DNA of 64,000 nt from NCBI GenBank assembly GCA_020854105.1, contig JADZGB010000002.1:189695-253694 (forward strand), given 5' to 3'. Positions within the stretch are counted from its first letter, which is position 1. Each line of letters opens with the position of its first letter. Origin of the DNA: Burkholderiales bacterium. Its GTDB lineage: Bacteria; Pseudomonadota; Gammaproteobacteria; Burkholderiales; SHXO01. Made by a program: the position numbers and the translations under genes. Shown piece after piece: positions 17,138-26,124 of this stretch. The notes beneath the pieces were generated by a model. It was given only the letters and a program-made list of their open reading frames with translations, was not told where the DNA came from and ran no database searches.

Positions 17138-17527
17138 CGTGTCAGGCCTTGCGGTATCGAAGGCGCGGCAGGGGCAGGGCGCCCCGACCTGCAGCGGATT
17201 CTGCCGGCGCGGCAAGCCGCAGGGAACCGAGATTTTCATGAATTTCGGGCCGGCGCAGGCCCGTCAATTCTGCGTTCGGCCGAGGTCGAGGGCCATGCGC
17301 GCCGTCGCCTCCGTCTTCATCCAGCGACACCCCCTCTTCACCAGCGACGCCCGGGGTGCCATGCCCGGGGCATCTGGCGGGGCGCGGGTGTCTGGAATTC
17401 TCACGGGGAAGGGGTATGATCCCGCGATGTTTGAGTTCGATCGTGACGGATGCACCAACGCGCGCTTGAAGCCCAAACATCGGCACGGGTGGGAGCCCGC
17501 GGTTCAATCAGTCTCGGGGGTAGGCAG
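17138..17527. other. 390-bp intergenic region upstream of DUF1800 and cold-shock genes
   Basis: No convincing gene. Visible elements are a TTCATGAA palindrome (17235-17242), TTGACG on the minus strand (17262-17267) without a good -10, the dyad ATGCCCGGGGCAT (17361-17373), and a -10-like TATGAT (17415-17420) that would give the cold-shock gene a leader of roughly 100 nt, as is usual for cspA-type mRNAs. Confidence 0.6.
17415..17420 (+). promoter_or_regulatory. Probable -10 element of the first cold-shock gene
   Basis: TATGAT with a weak CTGGAA 17 bp upstream (17392-17397). Transcription from here would make a leader of about 100 nt before the ATG at 17528. Confidence 0.4.
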
Positions 17528-17731
17528 ATGGCAACTGGTACGGTGAAGTGGTTCAACGAGTCGAAGGGCTTCGGGTTCATCACGCCGGACGACAAGGGGG
17601 AGGATCTGTTCGCGCATTTCTCCGCGATCAGGATGGACGGATTCAAGACCCTGAAGGAAGGACAGCGGGTGAGCTTCGAAGTCACCACCGGGCCCAAGGG
17701 CAAGCAGGCTTCGAACATCCAGGCGGTGTGA
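17528..17731 (+). CDS. CspA-family cold-shock protein
   Basis: 67 residues, a single OB-fold cold-shock domain with RNP1 (KGFGFITPD) and RNP2 (DLFAHFSAI). Binds single-stranded RNA/DNA and acts as an RNA chaperone in the cytoplasm. The start [14 protein letters not shown] is canonical. Very similar to the second copy on the minus strand near 52.3 kb (differences such as NESKGFG/NDSKGYG). Followed by a strong terminator. Confidence 0.97.
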   Translation: MATGTVKWFNESKGFGFITPDDKGEDLFAHFSAIRMDGFKTLKEGQRVSFEVTTGPKGKQASNIQAV

Positions 17732-17753
17732 CGGGCCGCGCAATCGCACACGG

Positions 17754-17781
17754 AACCCGCTTCGGCGGGTTTTCGTTTTTT
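17754..17781 (+). terminator. Rho-independent terminator of the cold-shock gene
   Basis: AACCCGC-TTCG-GCGGGTT (17754-17771), a UUCG-tetraloop hairpin, followed by TTCGTTTTTT. It ends 22 bp before the ilvA start. Confidence 0.92.
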
Positions 17782-17803
17782 GGGGTCTGCTAACCTAGCG
17801 CCG

Positions 17804-19012
17804 ATGACCATCTCGCTCCAGGACGTACATGCGGCGGCGCGGGCGCTCGAGGGCAGCATCGTGCGCACGCCGTGCCTGCACTCGCGCACGCTGTCCGAGA
17901 TCACCGGCGCGCAGATTCATCTGAAGTTCGAGAACCATCAGTTCACCGCCAGCTTCAAGGAGCGCGGTGCGCTCAACAAGCTTCTGTCCCTGACGCCCGG
18001 GCAGTGCGCGCGCGGCGTGATCGCCGCGTCGGCCGGCAATCACGCGCAGGGTCTGGCGTATCACGCGCGCAGGCTGGGCATCCCCGCCGTCATCGTGATG
18101 CCACGCTACACGCCTGGCGTGAAGGTGGTGCACACGCGCGCGCACGGTGCCGAGGTCATCCTGCACGGCGAGGTGTTCGATGATGCGCGCGTGCACGCGC
18201 ACCAGCTGGCGGACACGCGCCAGTTGACCCTGGTCCACCCGTACGACGACGAGAAGGTGATCGCCGGCCAGGGGACGATCGCGCTGGAGATGCTCGCCGA
18301 GCACCCGGACCTGGAGGTGCTGGTCGTGCCGGTCGGTGGCGGCGGCATGATCAGTGGCATGGCGACCGCCGCCACGGGAATCGCTCCCGGAATCGAGGTG
18401 CTCGGCGTGCAGACCGAGCGGTTCCCGTCGATGTACTGCGCGCTCCAGGGGATCTCTCCGGCATTCGGCAGCAACACCATCGCCGATGGAATCGCGGTGA
18501 AGCATCCCGGCACGCTCACGCTTCCCGTCGTGCGGGAACTGGTGAACGATCTCGTGCTGGTGGACGAGGACGACATCGAGCAGGCCATCGTGCTGCTGCT
18601 CGAGATCGAGAAGACCGTGGTCGAGGGCGCGGGCGCGACCGGACTTGCCGCGGTGCTGTCCGATCCCGCGCGCTTCGGCGGCCGCAAGGTCGGGCTGGTC
18701 CTCTCCGGCGGGAACATCGATCCGCTCGTGCTCGCCGATCTGATCGAGCGCGGCATGGTGCGCACCGGTCGCCTGACCCGTCTCACCGTGCAGTTGCGCG
18801 ACCTGCCCGGCGCACTGGCGCGGGTGACCGCCTGCCTGGCCGAGCAGAATGCGAACATCGAGGAGATCTTCCATCAGCGGGCGTTCACCAATCTGCCGGT
18901 GCAGACGGTCGAGGTCGATTTCGTCGTGCAGACGCGCGATCGCGAGCACGTGCAGCAGGTCATCGCAGCGCTGGCAGAGGCCGGGTTCGACGCCCGGCTG
19001 AACAACGACTGA
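17804..19012 (+). CDS. ilvA: Threonine ammonia-lyase, medium form with C-terminal ACT domain
   Basis: 402 residues. PLP-dependent fold II enzyme: the Schiff-base lysine is in [13 protein letters not shown] (about residue 52), the pyridoxal-phosphate glycine loop is [12 protein letters not shown] (about 180), and SGGNIDP lies near 305. A C-terminal ACT domain ([20 protein letters not shown]) implies allosteric control. Converts threonine to 2-oxobutanoate. The length and single ACT domain fit the catabolic/medium form rather than the long IlvA with two regulatory domains, so the symbol is approximate. Begins right after the cold-shock terminator. Confidence 0.9.
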   Translation: MTISLQDVHAAARALEGSIVRTPCLHSRTLSEITGAQIHLKFENHQFTASFKERGALNKLLSLTPGQCARGVIAASAGNHAQGLAYHARRLGIPAVIVMPRYTPGVKVVHTRAHGAEVILHGEVFDDARVHAHQLADTRQLTLVHPYDDEKVIAGQGTIALEMLAEHPDLEVLVVPVGGGGMISGMATAATGIAPGIEVLGVQTERFPSMYCALQGISPAFGSNTIADGIAVKHPGTLTLPVVRELVNDLVLVDEDDIEQAIVLLLEIEKTVVEGAGATGLAAVLSDPARFGGRKVGLVLSGGNIDPLVLADLIERGMVRTGRLTRLTVQLRDLPGALARVTACLAEQNANIEEIFHQRAFTNLPVQTVEVDFVVQTRDREHVQQVIAALAEAGFDARLNND

Positions 19013-19100
19013 ACAGCAGGTCCGGGCCGTAGTCCCGGATCGCGTGCGCGGGCGCCTGCGGTACCATGCGCGCTCTCACGAGACACCGAGGAGGAAGGCA

Positions 19101-19859
19101 ATGGCGGCACACGACAGGGTTGCGCTGGTGACTGGAGCCGGCACCGGCATCGGCAAGGCATCGGCGCTCGCACTGCTGCGCGATGGCTATCGCGTGGTCC
19201 TCACCGGCCGCCGCCGGGAGATGCTCGACCAGGCCATCGCCGAGGCAGGGGCAGCCAGCGAGCGGGCCACGGCGATCGTCGCCGACGTGAGCAATCCCGA
19301 ATCCGTGCGCAACCTGTTCGCGCAGGTGAAGCAGAAGTTCGGGCGGCTCGACGTGCTGTTCAACAACGCGGGGGTGAACGCGCCGGGAGTGCTGCTCGAG
19401 GATCTGACCTTCGAGCAGTGGAAGCAGGTGGTGGACATCAACCTGACCGGCCCCTTCCTGTGCACGCAGGAGGCGATCAGGATCATGAAGGACCAGGATC
19501 CGCGCGGCGGACGCATCATCAACAACGGCTCGATCTCGGCGCACGCGCCGCGTCCCAATTCGGTCGCCTACACCGCGACCAAGCACGCCATCACCGGCCT
19601 GACCAGGGCCACCTCGCTGGATGGGCGCAAGTACGACATCGCCTGTGGCCAGATCGACATCGGCAACGCGATGACCGAACTGGCGGCGCGCATGGCGAAA
19701 GGCGTGCCGCAGGCGAACGGTCAGATCGCGGTGGAGGCGATGATGGACGTGGCGCACGTGGGCGAGGCCGTCCTGCACATGGCCAACCTGCCGCTGGACG
19801 TGAACGTGCAGTTCATGACCATCATGGCCACGAAGATGCCGTTCGTGGGGCGGGGGTAG
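19101..19859 (+). CDS. Short-chain dehydrogenase/reductase (SDR)
   Basis: 252 residues of classical SDR: NAD(P)-binding [10 protein letters not shown] (residues 11-20), NNAG (about 90), catalytic Ser in [11 protein letters not shown] and Tyr-x3-Lys in AYTATKH. The Arg after the first strand (LTGRRR) suggests NADP(H), but this is not decisive. ATG 19101 is preceded by GAGGAGGAAGG. Substrate unknown; 88 bp after ilvA, same strand, with a dispersed repeat directly downstream. Confidence 0.88.
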   Translation: MAAHDRVALVTGAGTGIGKASALALLRDGYRVVLTGRRREMLDQAIAEAGAASERATAIVADVSNPESVRNLFAQVKQKFGRLDVLFNNAGVNAPGVLLEDLTFEQWKQVVDINLTGPFLCTQEAIRIMKDQDPRGGRIINNGSISAHAPRPNSVAYTATKHAITGLTRATSLDGRKYDIACGQIDIGNAMTELAARMAKGVPQANGQIAVEAMMDVAHVGEAVLHMANLPLDVNVQFMTIMATKMPFVGRG

Positions 19860-19878
19860 GACGCTTTCCGTTGTCGCT

Positions 19879-19933
19879 GGGTCCCGGCCCCGGATCAGAC
19901 CACTCCGGGGCGGGCGCTCGTACGCCGGGGCGA
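19879..19933. repeat. Dispersed GC-rich intergenic repeat, copy 2
   Basis: 55-bp segment matching 6354-6408 at 44 of 55 positions. It lies between two convergent genes (SDR and the DapA-family enzyme), a usual place for REP-like elements. Confidence 0.75.
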
Positions 19934-19941
19934 TGCAGCCG

Positions 19942-20862
19942 CTACAGCACGATCGGTCGCGTCAGGTCGGCCCCGGGCAGGATCGCGTCGAGCAGGTCGT
20001 GCAGCTGCCGTGCGGCAGCCGGCTGGATGCCTGCGCCGGGGTGTCGCACGCGGGCGCCGGCGATCAGTCCGCGCAGGCGTAGGATCTCCTTGCGGATCGC
20101 GACCCCGGGCTGCTGTTCGAAGACGATCAGCGGCAGGAAGCGCGTGTAGAGCGTGCGCACGTGCGCCCAGTCGCCGGCCCGGGCCGCCCCGACCATCGCC
20201 ATCAGCACTTCGGGAAAGGCGAAGCCGGTATTGAACCCATCCGAGCCCGCTTCCAGATCGAACTGCCCGTACAGCGCCCCGAGCCCGGTGAGAATCGGTA
20301 CCTTGCGCTGCATGCCGGCCGCGAGTGCCCGGATCTTGGACGCGGTCGGCAGCGCCTCCTCCTTGATCGCGGCGATGCGCGGGATCTCGTGCAGCATGCG
20401 CAGCAACAGGGGCACGCTCATGTGCACTGCGGTGGACGCCGGGTGATCCTGGGCCACGATGGGGATGGAGATGCCCTCGGCGATCGTACGGTAGTACTCG
20501 AACACGCGTTCGTCGGAGGGCACTGCCTCGGCCTGCGGGGTGATCATCACCGCCGCGGCGCCGAGCTCCTGCGCCGCCTGGCTCAGGCCCAGCGCGGCGC
20601 GCGTGCCGCTGTGGCTGGTGCCCACGATCACCGGCAGGGCGCCGCCGGTGGCCTGGACCGCGGTGCGCACCACCGCCTCGCGTTCGCGGTCGAGCATGCG
20701 GTTCGCCTCGCCCAGCACGCCGAGCACGGTGATGCCGTCCACGCCCAGACCGTGCATGAAGCGCACCATGCGCGCGAGCGACTCCAGATCGGGTGATTCG
20801 TCGTCGGCGAAGGGGGTGGCGAGAATCGGATAGACGCCGTGGAAGTAGGGAGTGGTTGCCAT
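19942..20862 (-). CDS. Dihydrodipicolinate synthase (DapA)-family lyase, atypical active site
   Basis: 306 residues with the TIM-barrel of the DapA/NAL superfamily; the Schiff-base lysine is Lys167 in AAIKEEA. Two usual active-site motifs are altered: the GTTGE phosphate-like loop reads GVLGEAN (about 48-54) and the catalytic Tyr expected in a PYY segment is absent (ITPQAEAVPSD, about 107-117). It is therefore not the lysine-pathway DapA; an aldolase or dehydratase for another 2-keto acid is likely. Start ATG 20862 (MATTPYFHG) was chosen over upstream in-frame codons. Divergent from an HpaI-type aldolase 127 bp away. Confidence 0.82.
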   Translation of the reverse strand: MATTPYFHGVYPILATPFADDESPDLESLARMVRFMHGLGVDGITVLGVLGEANRMLDREREAVVRTAVQATGGALPVIVGTSHSGTRAALGLSQAAQELGAAAVMITPQAEAVPSDERVFEYYRTIAEGISIPIVAQDHPASTAVHMSVPLLLRMLHEIPRIAAIKEEALPTASKIRALAAGMQRKVPILTGLGALYGQFDLEAGSDGFNTGFAFPEVLMAMVGAARAGDWAHVRTLYTRFLPLIVFEQQPGVAIRKEILRLRGLIAGARVRHPGAGIQPAAARQLHDLLDAILPGADLTRPIVL

Positions 20863-20989
20863 GTTGCCCGTCAGGTCGGATCGAAGCGCGTCATTCTGCG
20901 TGCTCGCGCCGGGACGCGCAAACCGGCTTCGGGGATAGAATCGCGCCAACGAACAGCGCGCGGTGGGCGTGCACGATGGAGGAGGCAGC

Positions 20990-21754
20990 GTGGAGTTTCC
21001 GGTGAATCAGCTCAAGCGCAACCTGCGCGCGGGCAAGGTGCAGATCGGGTGCTGGGTCAGCCTGGGCGGAACGACGTCGGCGGAGATCTGCGCCGGGGCC
21101 GGTTTCGACTGGATCCTGGTCGACATGGAGCACTCCCCGAACGATCTGCCGAACATCCACCAGCAACTGCACGCGGCCTCCGGCTATCCCTGTCCGGTCG
21201 TGGTGCGCGCGCCGTGGAACGACACGGTCATGATCAAGCGCCTGCTCGACGTGGGCGTTCAGAGCCTGCTCATCCCGAACGTGCAGAGCGCGGACGAGGC
21301 GCGGCGCGCGGTGGCCGCGGTGCGCTATCCGCCGCAAGGTGTGCGTGGGGTGACCACGAATGCGCGTTCCAATCGCTTCGGACGGGTAAAGGACTACTTC
21401 GCGCACGCCAACGAGCAGGTGTGTCTGATCCTGCAGGTGGAAACGCGCGCGGCGGTGGCCCGGGTCGAGGAGATGGCCGCCGTCGACGGCGTGGACGCGT
21501 TGTTCGTGGGTCCGCAGGATCTTGCTGCCGACTACGGGCATCTGGGCAACCCCGGCCATCCCGAGGTGCAAGCGGCAATCGGGGAAGTGCTGGAGTGCGT
21601 CGGTCGCAGCGGCAAGGCGCCGGGGCTGCTCAACTTCAACGAGGCCGAGGCGAAGGCATGGATAGCCCGCGGCATGCAGATGCTCGCGGTGACCAGCGAC
21701 CAGTTCCTGCTGGCCCGCGAAACCAGCGCAGTCGCGGCCCGCTACAAGACCTGA
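20990..21754 (+). CDS. HpcH/HpaI-family class II aldolase
   Basis: 254 residues. The family retro-aldol cleaves or condenses 2-keto-4-hydroxy acids using a divalent metal. Metal ligands probably lie in LQVETRAAVARVEE and FVGPQDLAADYG (about 140-185); the early VDMEHSPND motif is also typical. GTG 20990 is chosen because GGAGGAGGC precedes it by a proper distance; GTG 20963 is an in-frame alternative. Opposite the DapA-family enzyme, so the pair may share control and substrate type. Possible TAGAAT -10 at 20936-20941. Confidence 0.86.
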   Translation: MEFPVNQLKRNLRAGKVQIGCWVSLGGTTSAEICAGAGFDWILVDMEHSPNDLPNIHQQLHAASGYPCPVVVRAPWNDTVMIKRLLDVGVQSLLIPNVQSADEARRAVAAVRYPPQGVRGVTTNARSNRFGRVKDYFAHANEQVCLILQVETRAAVARVEEMAAVDGVDALFVGPQDLAADYGHLGNPGHPEVQAAIGEVLECVGRSGKAPGLLNFNEAEAKAWIARGMQMLAVTSDQFLLARETSAVAARYKT

Positions 21755-21757
21755 GTC

Positions 21758-21956
21758 TCAGCTGCGCACCGGTGCCTCGCGCCTGATGGTGGCGAATACC
21801 AGCGCGAGCAGGCCCAGCAGCAGTTCGTCCACGAACGGCACCCGGGTCGGGCACGAGCAGGTCGAGCAGGAACAGGCCTGCCGTCAGTGCGAACAGGGCC
21901 GGAAAGCGCAGCGTGGCGGCAAAACGCGGCAGGCCGCCGGTGATCGGATTAGGCAT
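21758..21956 (-). pseudogene. DUF6116-type small membrane protein with a single-base frameshift
   Basis: Read from ATG 21956 (preceded by GGGGAGAG) it starts MPNPITGGLPRFAATLRFPA and continues through LFLLDLLVPDP. The frame then breaks; shifting by one base gives VPFVDELLLGLLALVFATIRREAPVRS and a stop at 21758. Deleting one base from the CCCGGG run (21841-21846) restores a continuous 65-residue protein with LVPDPVPFVDELLLG, the pattern I know from DUF6116 proteins. Either a sequencing error in a short homopolymer or a recent inactivation. The role of the family is unknown; two hydrophobic segments suggest an inner-membrane location. Confidence 0.72.
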
Positions 21957-22157
21957 CGCGCTCTCCCCTGGTCGCAAGTCACCACGGTACCGGCTCGCCA
22001 CGGGGTAACGTACGCGGCGGCGCGGACGGCGCTGGGTGAGACAGACTCGAACCGCGAGCGTTCGACCGCATGGACAAGGCCGGGATCTACGGTCCCAGGT
22101 GTGCCTGGCGATCCCGACCCCGTGGCGCGCGCCCGGCGCGACCCTGCACGGATGCGC

Positions 22158-23069
22158 TCACGGCTTGCGCTCGAGCGCGTGGCCGCCGAACACGTTGCGC
22201 ATGGTGGCCAGGAGCCTGGCTGCGTAGTCGCCCTTTCCCTGGGTGCCGAAGCGGTTCATCAGGGCCAGCGTCATCACCGGCGTGGGAATCCCGAGTTCCA
22301 CGCTCTCGATGGCCGTCCAGCGTCCCTCGCCCGAATCGGCCACCACCGGCCTGATCCCCTCGAGGCCCGAGTCGCGTGTGAGCGCCTCGGCGGTCAGATC
22401 GAGCAGCCACGAGCGCACCACGCTGCCGTGCCGCCACATCTGCGCGATCGCGGCGAGGTCGAGGTCCATCTCCTCCTTCGCGCCCATCAGCGCGAAACCC
22501 TCGGCCAGGGCCTGCATCATTCCGTATTCGATGCCGTTGTGGACCATCTTCACGAAGTGGCCTGCTCCCACCGGGCCGCAGTGCAGCCAGCCCGTGTCCG
22601 GCGTGGGCGCCAGGATGCGCACGAATGGGGTCACCGCAGCGACCGCCGCGTCGCTGCCGCCGAGCATGATCGCGTAGCCGTTGTCCAGGCCCCAGATGCC
22701 GCCCGAGACGCCGGCATCGGCGAAATGTACGCCGCGTTCGCCCGCGGCCCTGGCGCGGGGGACGGCGTCGCGGTACCACGCATTGGCTCCGTCCACCAGC
22801 GTGTCGCCGGTCTCCATGAGCGGCAGGACGGTGTCGATCGTAGTCTGTGTCGCGGCCCCGGCCGGCAGCATCAGCCACAGCCTGCGCGGCGCTGGCAGCG
22901 CCGCGACGAGTGCCGTCAGCGAATCGACCGGCTCCACGCCCGGCGTACCGGACAGGCCGGCGCGTGCCGCCTCGCTGACGTCGAAGGCCGCGACCCGGGT
23001 GCCGCCGCGCGCCAGGCGGCGCGCCATGTTCGCCCCCATGCGGCCGAGACCGACCATTCCGATGTGCAT
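22158..23069 (-). CDS. gnd: 6-phosphogluconate dehydrogenase, decarboxylating (short NAD-type)
   Basis: 303 residues, the short Gnd/YqeC-type enzyme. Rossmann motif GMVGLGRMGANMARRL at the start, substrate motif DAGVSGGIWGLDNGYAIMLG (about 118-137), catalytic Lys in GHFVKMVHNGIEYG (about 170) and a C-terminal all-helical domain. Oxidatively decarboxylates 6-phosphogluconate to ribulose 5-phosphate. Opposite strand to the neighbours and 88 bp divergent from the MaoC gene. Related beta-hydroxyacid dehydrogenases share these motifs, but length and VKMVHNGIEY support Gnd. Confidence 0.87.
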   Translation of the reverse strand: MHIGMVGLGRMGANMARRLARGGTRVAAFDVSEAARAGLSGTPGVEPVDSLTALVAALPAPRRLWLMLPAGAATQTTIDTVLPLMETGDTLVDGANAWYRDAVPRARAAGERGVHFADAGVSGGIWGLDNGYAIMLGGSDAAVAAVTPFVRILAPTPDTGWLHCGPVGAGHFVKMVHNGIEYGMMQALAEGFALMGAKEEMDLDLAAIAQMWRHGSVVRSWLLDLTAEALTRDSGLEGIRPVVADSGEGRWTAIESVELGIPTPVMTLALMNRFGTQGKGDYAARLLATMRNVFGGHALERKP

Positions 23070-23105
23070 GGGTCACCTCCAGACAAAGGATGAGATTACA
23101 CCGCA

Positions 23106-23111
23106 TATAAT
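23106..23111 (+). promoter_or_regulatory. -10 element for the MaoC gene
   Basis: Perfect TATAAT 27 bp before the ATG at 23139; no clear -35 is seen at the usual distance. Confidence 0.5.
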
Positions 23112-23138
23112 CGCGAAACAGACAAGGGAGCACAGGCG

Positions 23139-23615
23139 ATGCCGCGCATCGAGTTCGCGCACTTGCGCGAGTTGAAAGACCGTGTCGGCCAGGAGATCGC
23201 GGTGAGCGATTGGCTGGAGATGACACAGGAGCGCGTGAATCTGTTCGCGCAGGCCACCGGAGACCACCAGTGGATCCACGTCGATCCGGCGCGGGCGCAA
23301 CGCGAATCGCCCTTCGGTGCGGCGATCGCCCATGGCTTCCTGACACTGTCCCTGCTGTCGAAGTTCCTGGGCGATTCGATCGCCTTCGCCAGTGCCCGCA
23401 TGGGGGTGAACTACGGTCTGAACCGCGTGCGGTTCACCGCCCCGGTGCCGGTCGGGGCGCGCGTCCGTGCGCGGCTGCGCCTGCGCCAGCTGGAAGACAT
23501 CGACCCGCAGGGGCAGACGCACGGCGTGCAGATGACCTGGGACGTGACGCTCGAGCGCGAGGGCAGCGACAAGCCCTGCCTGGTCGCCGAGTGGTTGACG
23601 CGCCGCTATGAATAG
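23139..23615 (+). CDS. MaoC-family (R)-specific enoyl-CoA hydratase-like protein
   Basis: 158 residues with one hot-dog domain. The hydratase-2 motif is present as FAQATGDHQWIHVDPARA (Asp and His catalytic pair, about 37-50) followed by FGAAIAHGFLTLSL. Adds water to an enoyl-CoA or a related thioester. GGGAG precedes the ATG. It heads a group with a thioesterase (12-bp gap) and an acyl-CoA dehydrogenase, suggesting acyl-CoA breakdown. Confidence 0.86.
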   Translation: MPRIEFAHLRELKDRVGQEIAVSDWLEMTQERVNLFAQATGDHQWIHVDPARAQRESPFGAAIAHGFLTLSLLSKFLGDSIAFASARMGVNYGLNRVRFTAPVPVGARVRARLRLRQLEDIDPQGQTHGVQMTWDVTLEREGSDKPCLVAEWLTRRYE

Positions 23616-23626
23616 GATTGCCGGCC

Positions 23627-24064
23627 GTGCCGCGCGCTGACTTCGCCTTCTCGCACCGGCTGCGCGTGCGCTGGGCCGAGGTCGATCGCCAGGGCATCGT
23701 CTTCAACGGCAACTATCTGCTGTACTTCGACGTCGGTATCACCGAATACTGGCGTGCACTGGGTTTCCCCTATCCGGACGGCATCCTCGAATACGGGACC
23801 GACCTGTTCGTCAAGAAGGCCGCCCTGGAGTATCACGCGCCCGCCGTCTACGACGATGAACTGGACGTGCTCGTGCGCCTCGCCCGCATCGGGCGCAGCA
23901 GCCTGCGCTTCCTGCTCGAGCTGCATCGGGCCGATACGCCGCTGGTGAGCGGGGAACTGATCTACGTGAACGCCGATCCGGCCACGCGCAGCGCGGTGCC
24001 GGTCCCGGGGTTCCTGCGCGAGGCGATGCAGCGTTTCGAGCGCATCGCGCCGGAGGCGGCATGA
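23627..24064 (+). CDS. 4-hydroxybenzoyl-CoA thioesterase/YbgC-like acyl-CoA thioesterase
   Basis: 145 residues, single hot-dog fold. The catalytic Asp is in VRWAEVDRQGIVFNGNYL, the signature of the 4HBT/YbgC/FadM group. GTG 23627 is chosen because AGGA (23614-23617) lies nine bases upstream; TTG 23618 is in frame but too close. Follows the MaoC gene by 11 bp. Substrate chain length unknown. Confidence 0.84.
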   Translation: MPRADFAFSHRLRVRWAEVDRQGIVFNGNYLLYFDVGITEYWRALGFPYPDGILEYGTDLFVKKAALEYHAPAVYDDELDVLVRLARIGRSSLRFLLELHRADTPLVSGELIYVNADPATRSAVPVPGFLREAMQRFERIAPEAA

Positions 24065-24142
24065 CGCCCGCGTCGTGGCCTCCGGATACCGGCAACATTC
24101 TTCAACCACGACGCGGCCACGCCGCCTGACAGGGAATCGCCC

Positions 24143-25363
<1,221 letters not shown>

Positions 25364-25411
25364 GGTGCCTGGGGCGCGGTCATGCATGCTGCGTTGCAGC
25401 AATCGAGGGCA

Positions 25412-25443
25412 GGGCAGGCAATGGCACCCGGGTGCCCCTGCCC
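25412..25443. terminator. Long hairpin, possible transcript end of the acyl-CoA operon
   Basis: Outer arms GGGCAGG (25412-25418) and CCTGCCC (25437-25443) enclose the perfect 14-bp palindrome GGCACCCGGGTGCC (25423-25436) with a CAAT bulge on one side. No T-tract follows, so it could be a Rho-assisted end, mRNA-stabilising structure or operator. Confidence 0.5.
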
Positions 25444-25579
25444 GCAGTGCCTGGCCCTCGCGGCCGACCGGATCGCCGCGCTCCCGCAGGGAGGTTCGTT
25501 TGTGCATCGCAGCAGAGAATTTGCCGGCAACTGCTGCTAAACCCGGAAATCGGAAGGGGAAACGGGCGTCGTCGAATTG

Positions 25580-25608
25580 TTGAAAGGCCCTGGGGCTTCG
25601 TGTATTTT
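25580..25608 (+). promoter_or_regulatory. Sigma-70-type promoter of the molybdenum hydroxylase operon
   Basis: TTGAAA (25580-25585), 17-bp spacer, TATTTT (25603-25608). Expected start near 25615 gives a leader of about 50 nt before ATG 25664, which has AAGGGGGAG. Confidence 0.6.
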
Positions 25609-25663
25609 TCCCCGTTGTACCTGTAGTTGTTCCATCCCAACCTACCTCGAAGGGGGAGATTTT

Positions 25664-26107
25664 ATGAACATCACCTTCAACGTTAACGGTAAGAACGAGA
25701 CCGTGGACGTTGCGCCGGACACCCCGCTGCTCTGGGTTCTGCGTGATACGCTGGGCATGACCGGCACCAAGTTCGGATGCGGCAAGGCATTGTGCGGCGC
25801 CTGTACCGTTCACCTGAACGGCATGGCCGTGCGCTCCTGTCAGACCCCGATCGGGTCCGTGGCAGGGCAGAAGGTCACCACCATCGAAGGCCTGAAGATG
25901 AATTCGGTGCAGAAGGCCTGGATCGCGGTCGACGTACCGCAGTGCGGCTACTGCCAGCCCGGCCAGATGATGTCGGCCGCCGCGCTGCTCGCAATGAACA
26001 AGAACCCCTCGGACGCGGACATCGACGCCGCCATGTCGGGCAATATCTGCCGTTGCGGCACCTATCCCCGTATCCGCGCTGCCATCAAGGCAGCCGCGAA
26101 GGCCTAA
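25664..26107 (+). CDS. [2Fe-2S] small subunit of a molybdenum hydroxylase (isoquinoline/aldehyde oxidoreductase type)
   Basis: 147 residues with two [2Fe-2S] clusters: the plant-type cluster [15 protein letters not shown] plus a later Cys (VRSC), and the second cluster CGYCQPGQM with [10 protein letters not shown]. Transfers electrons from the molybdenum subunit. ATG 25664 follows AAGGGGGAG. Paired with the large subunit 17 bp downstream; there is no FAD (CoxM-type) subunit, so this is the two-subunit IorAB-like class that hands electrons to another acceptor, often a c-type cytochrome. Confidence 0.92.
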   Translation: MNITFNVNGKNETVDVAPDTPLLWVLRDTLGMTGTKFGCGKALCGACTVHLNGMAVRSCQTPIGSVAGQKVTTIEGLKMNSVQKAWIAVDVPQCGYCQPGQMMSAAALLAMNKNPSDADIDAAMSGNICRCGTYPRIRAAIKAAAKA

Positions 26108-26124
26108 TCAGGAGGGATTGAGAC

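Larger units (their letters stand above)
25364..25663 (+). other. 300-bp intergenic region before the molybdenum hydroxylase
   Basis: No gene. It holds a strong hairpin just after the dehydrogenase stop (25412-25443), a shorter GCTGC/GCAGC dyad (25389-25400) and a recognisable promoter for the downstream operon (25580-25608). Confidence 0.65.

Noticed and set aside
19942-20862. Assignment as lysine-pathway DapA
   Set aside because: The GTTGE loop and active-site tyrosine expected in DapA are absent.
25423-25436. Possible sigma-54 promoter (TGGCAC...TGC)
   Set aside because: The GG to GC distance is one base too short and the sequence is better explained as a perfect palindrome in a hairpin.
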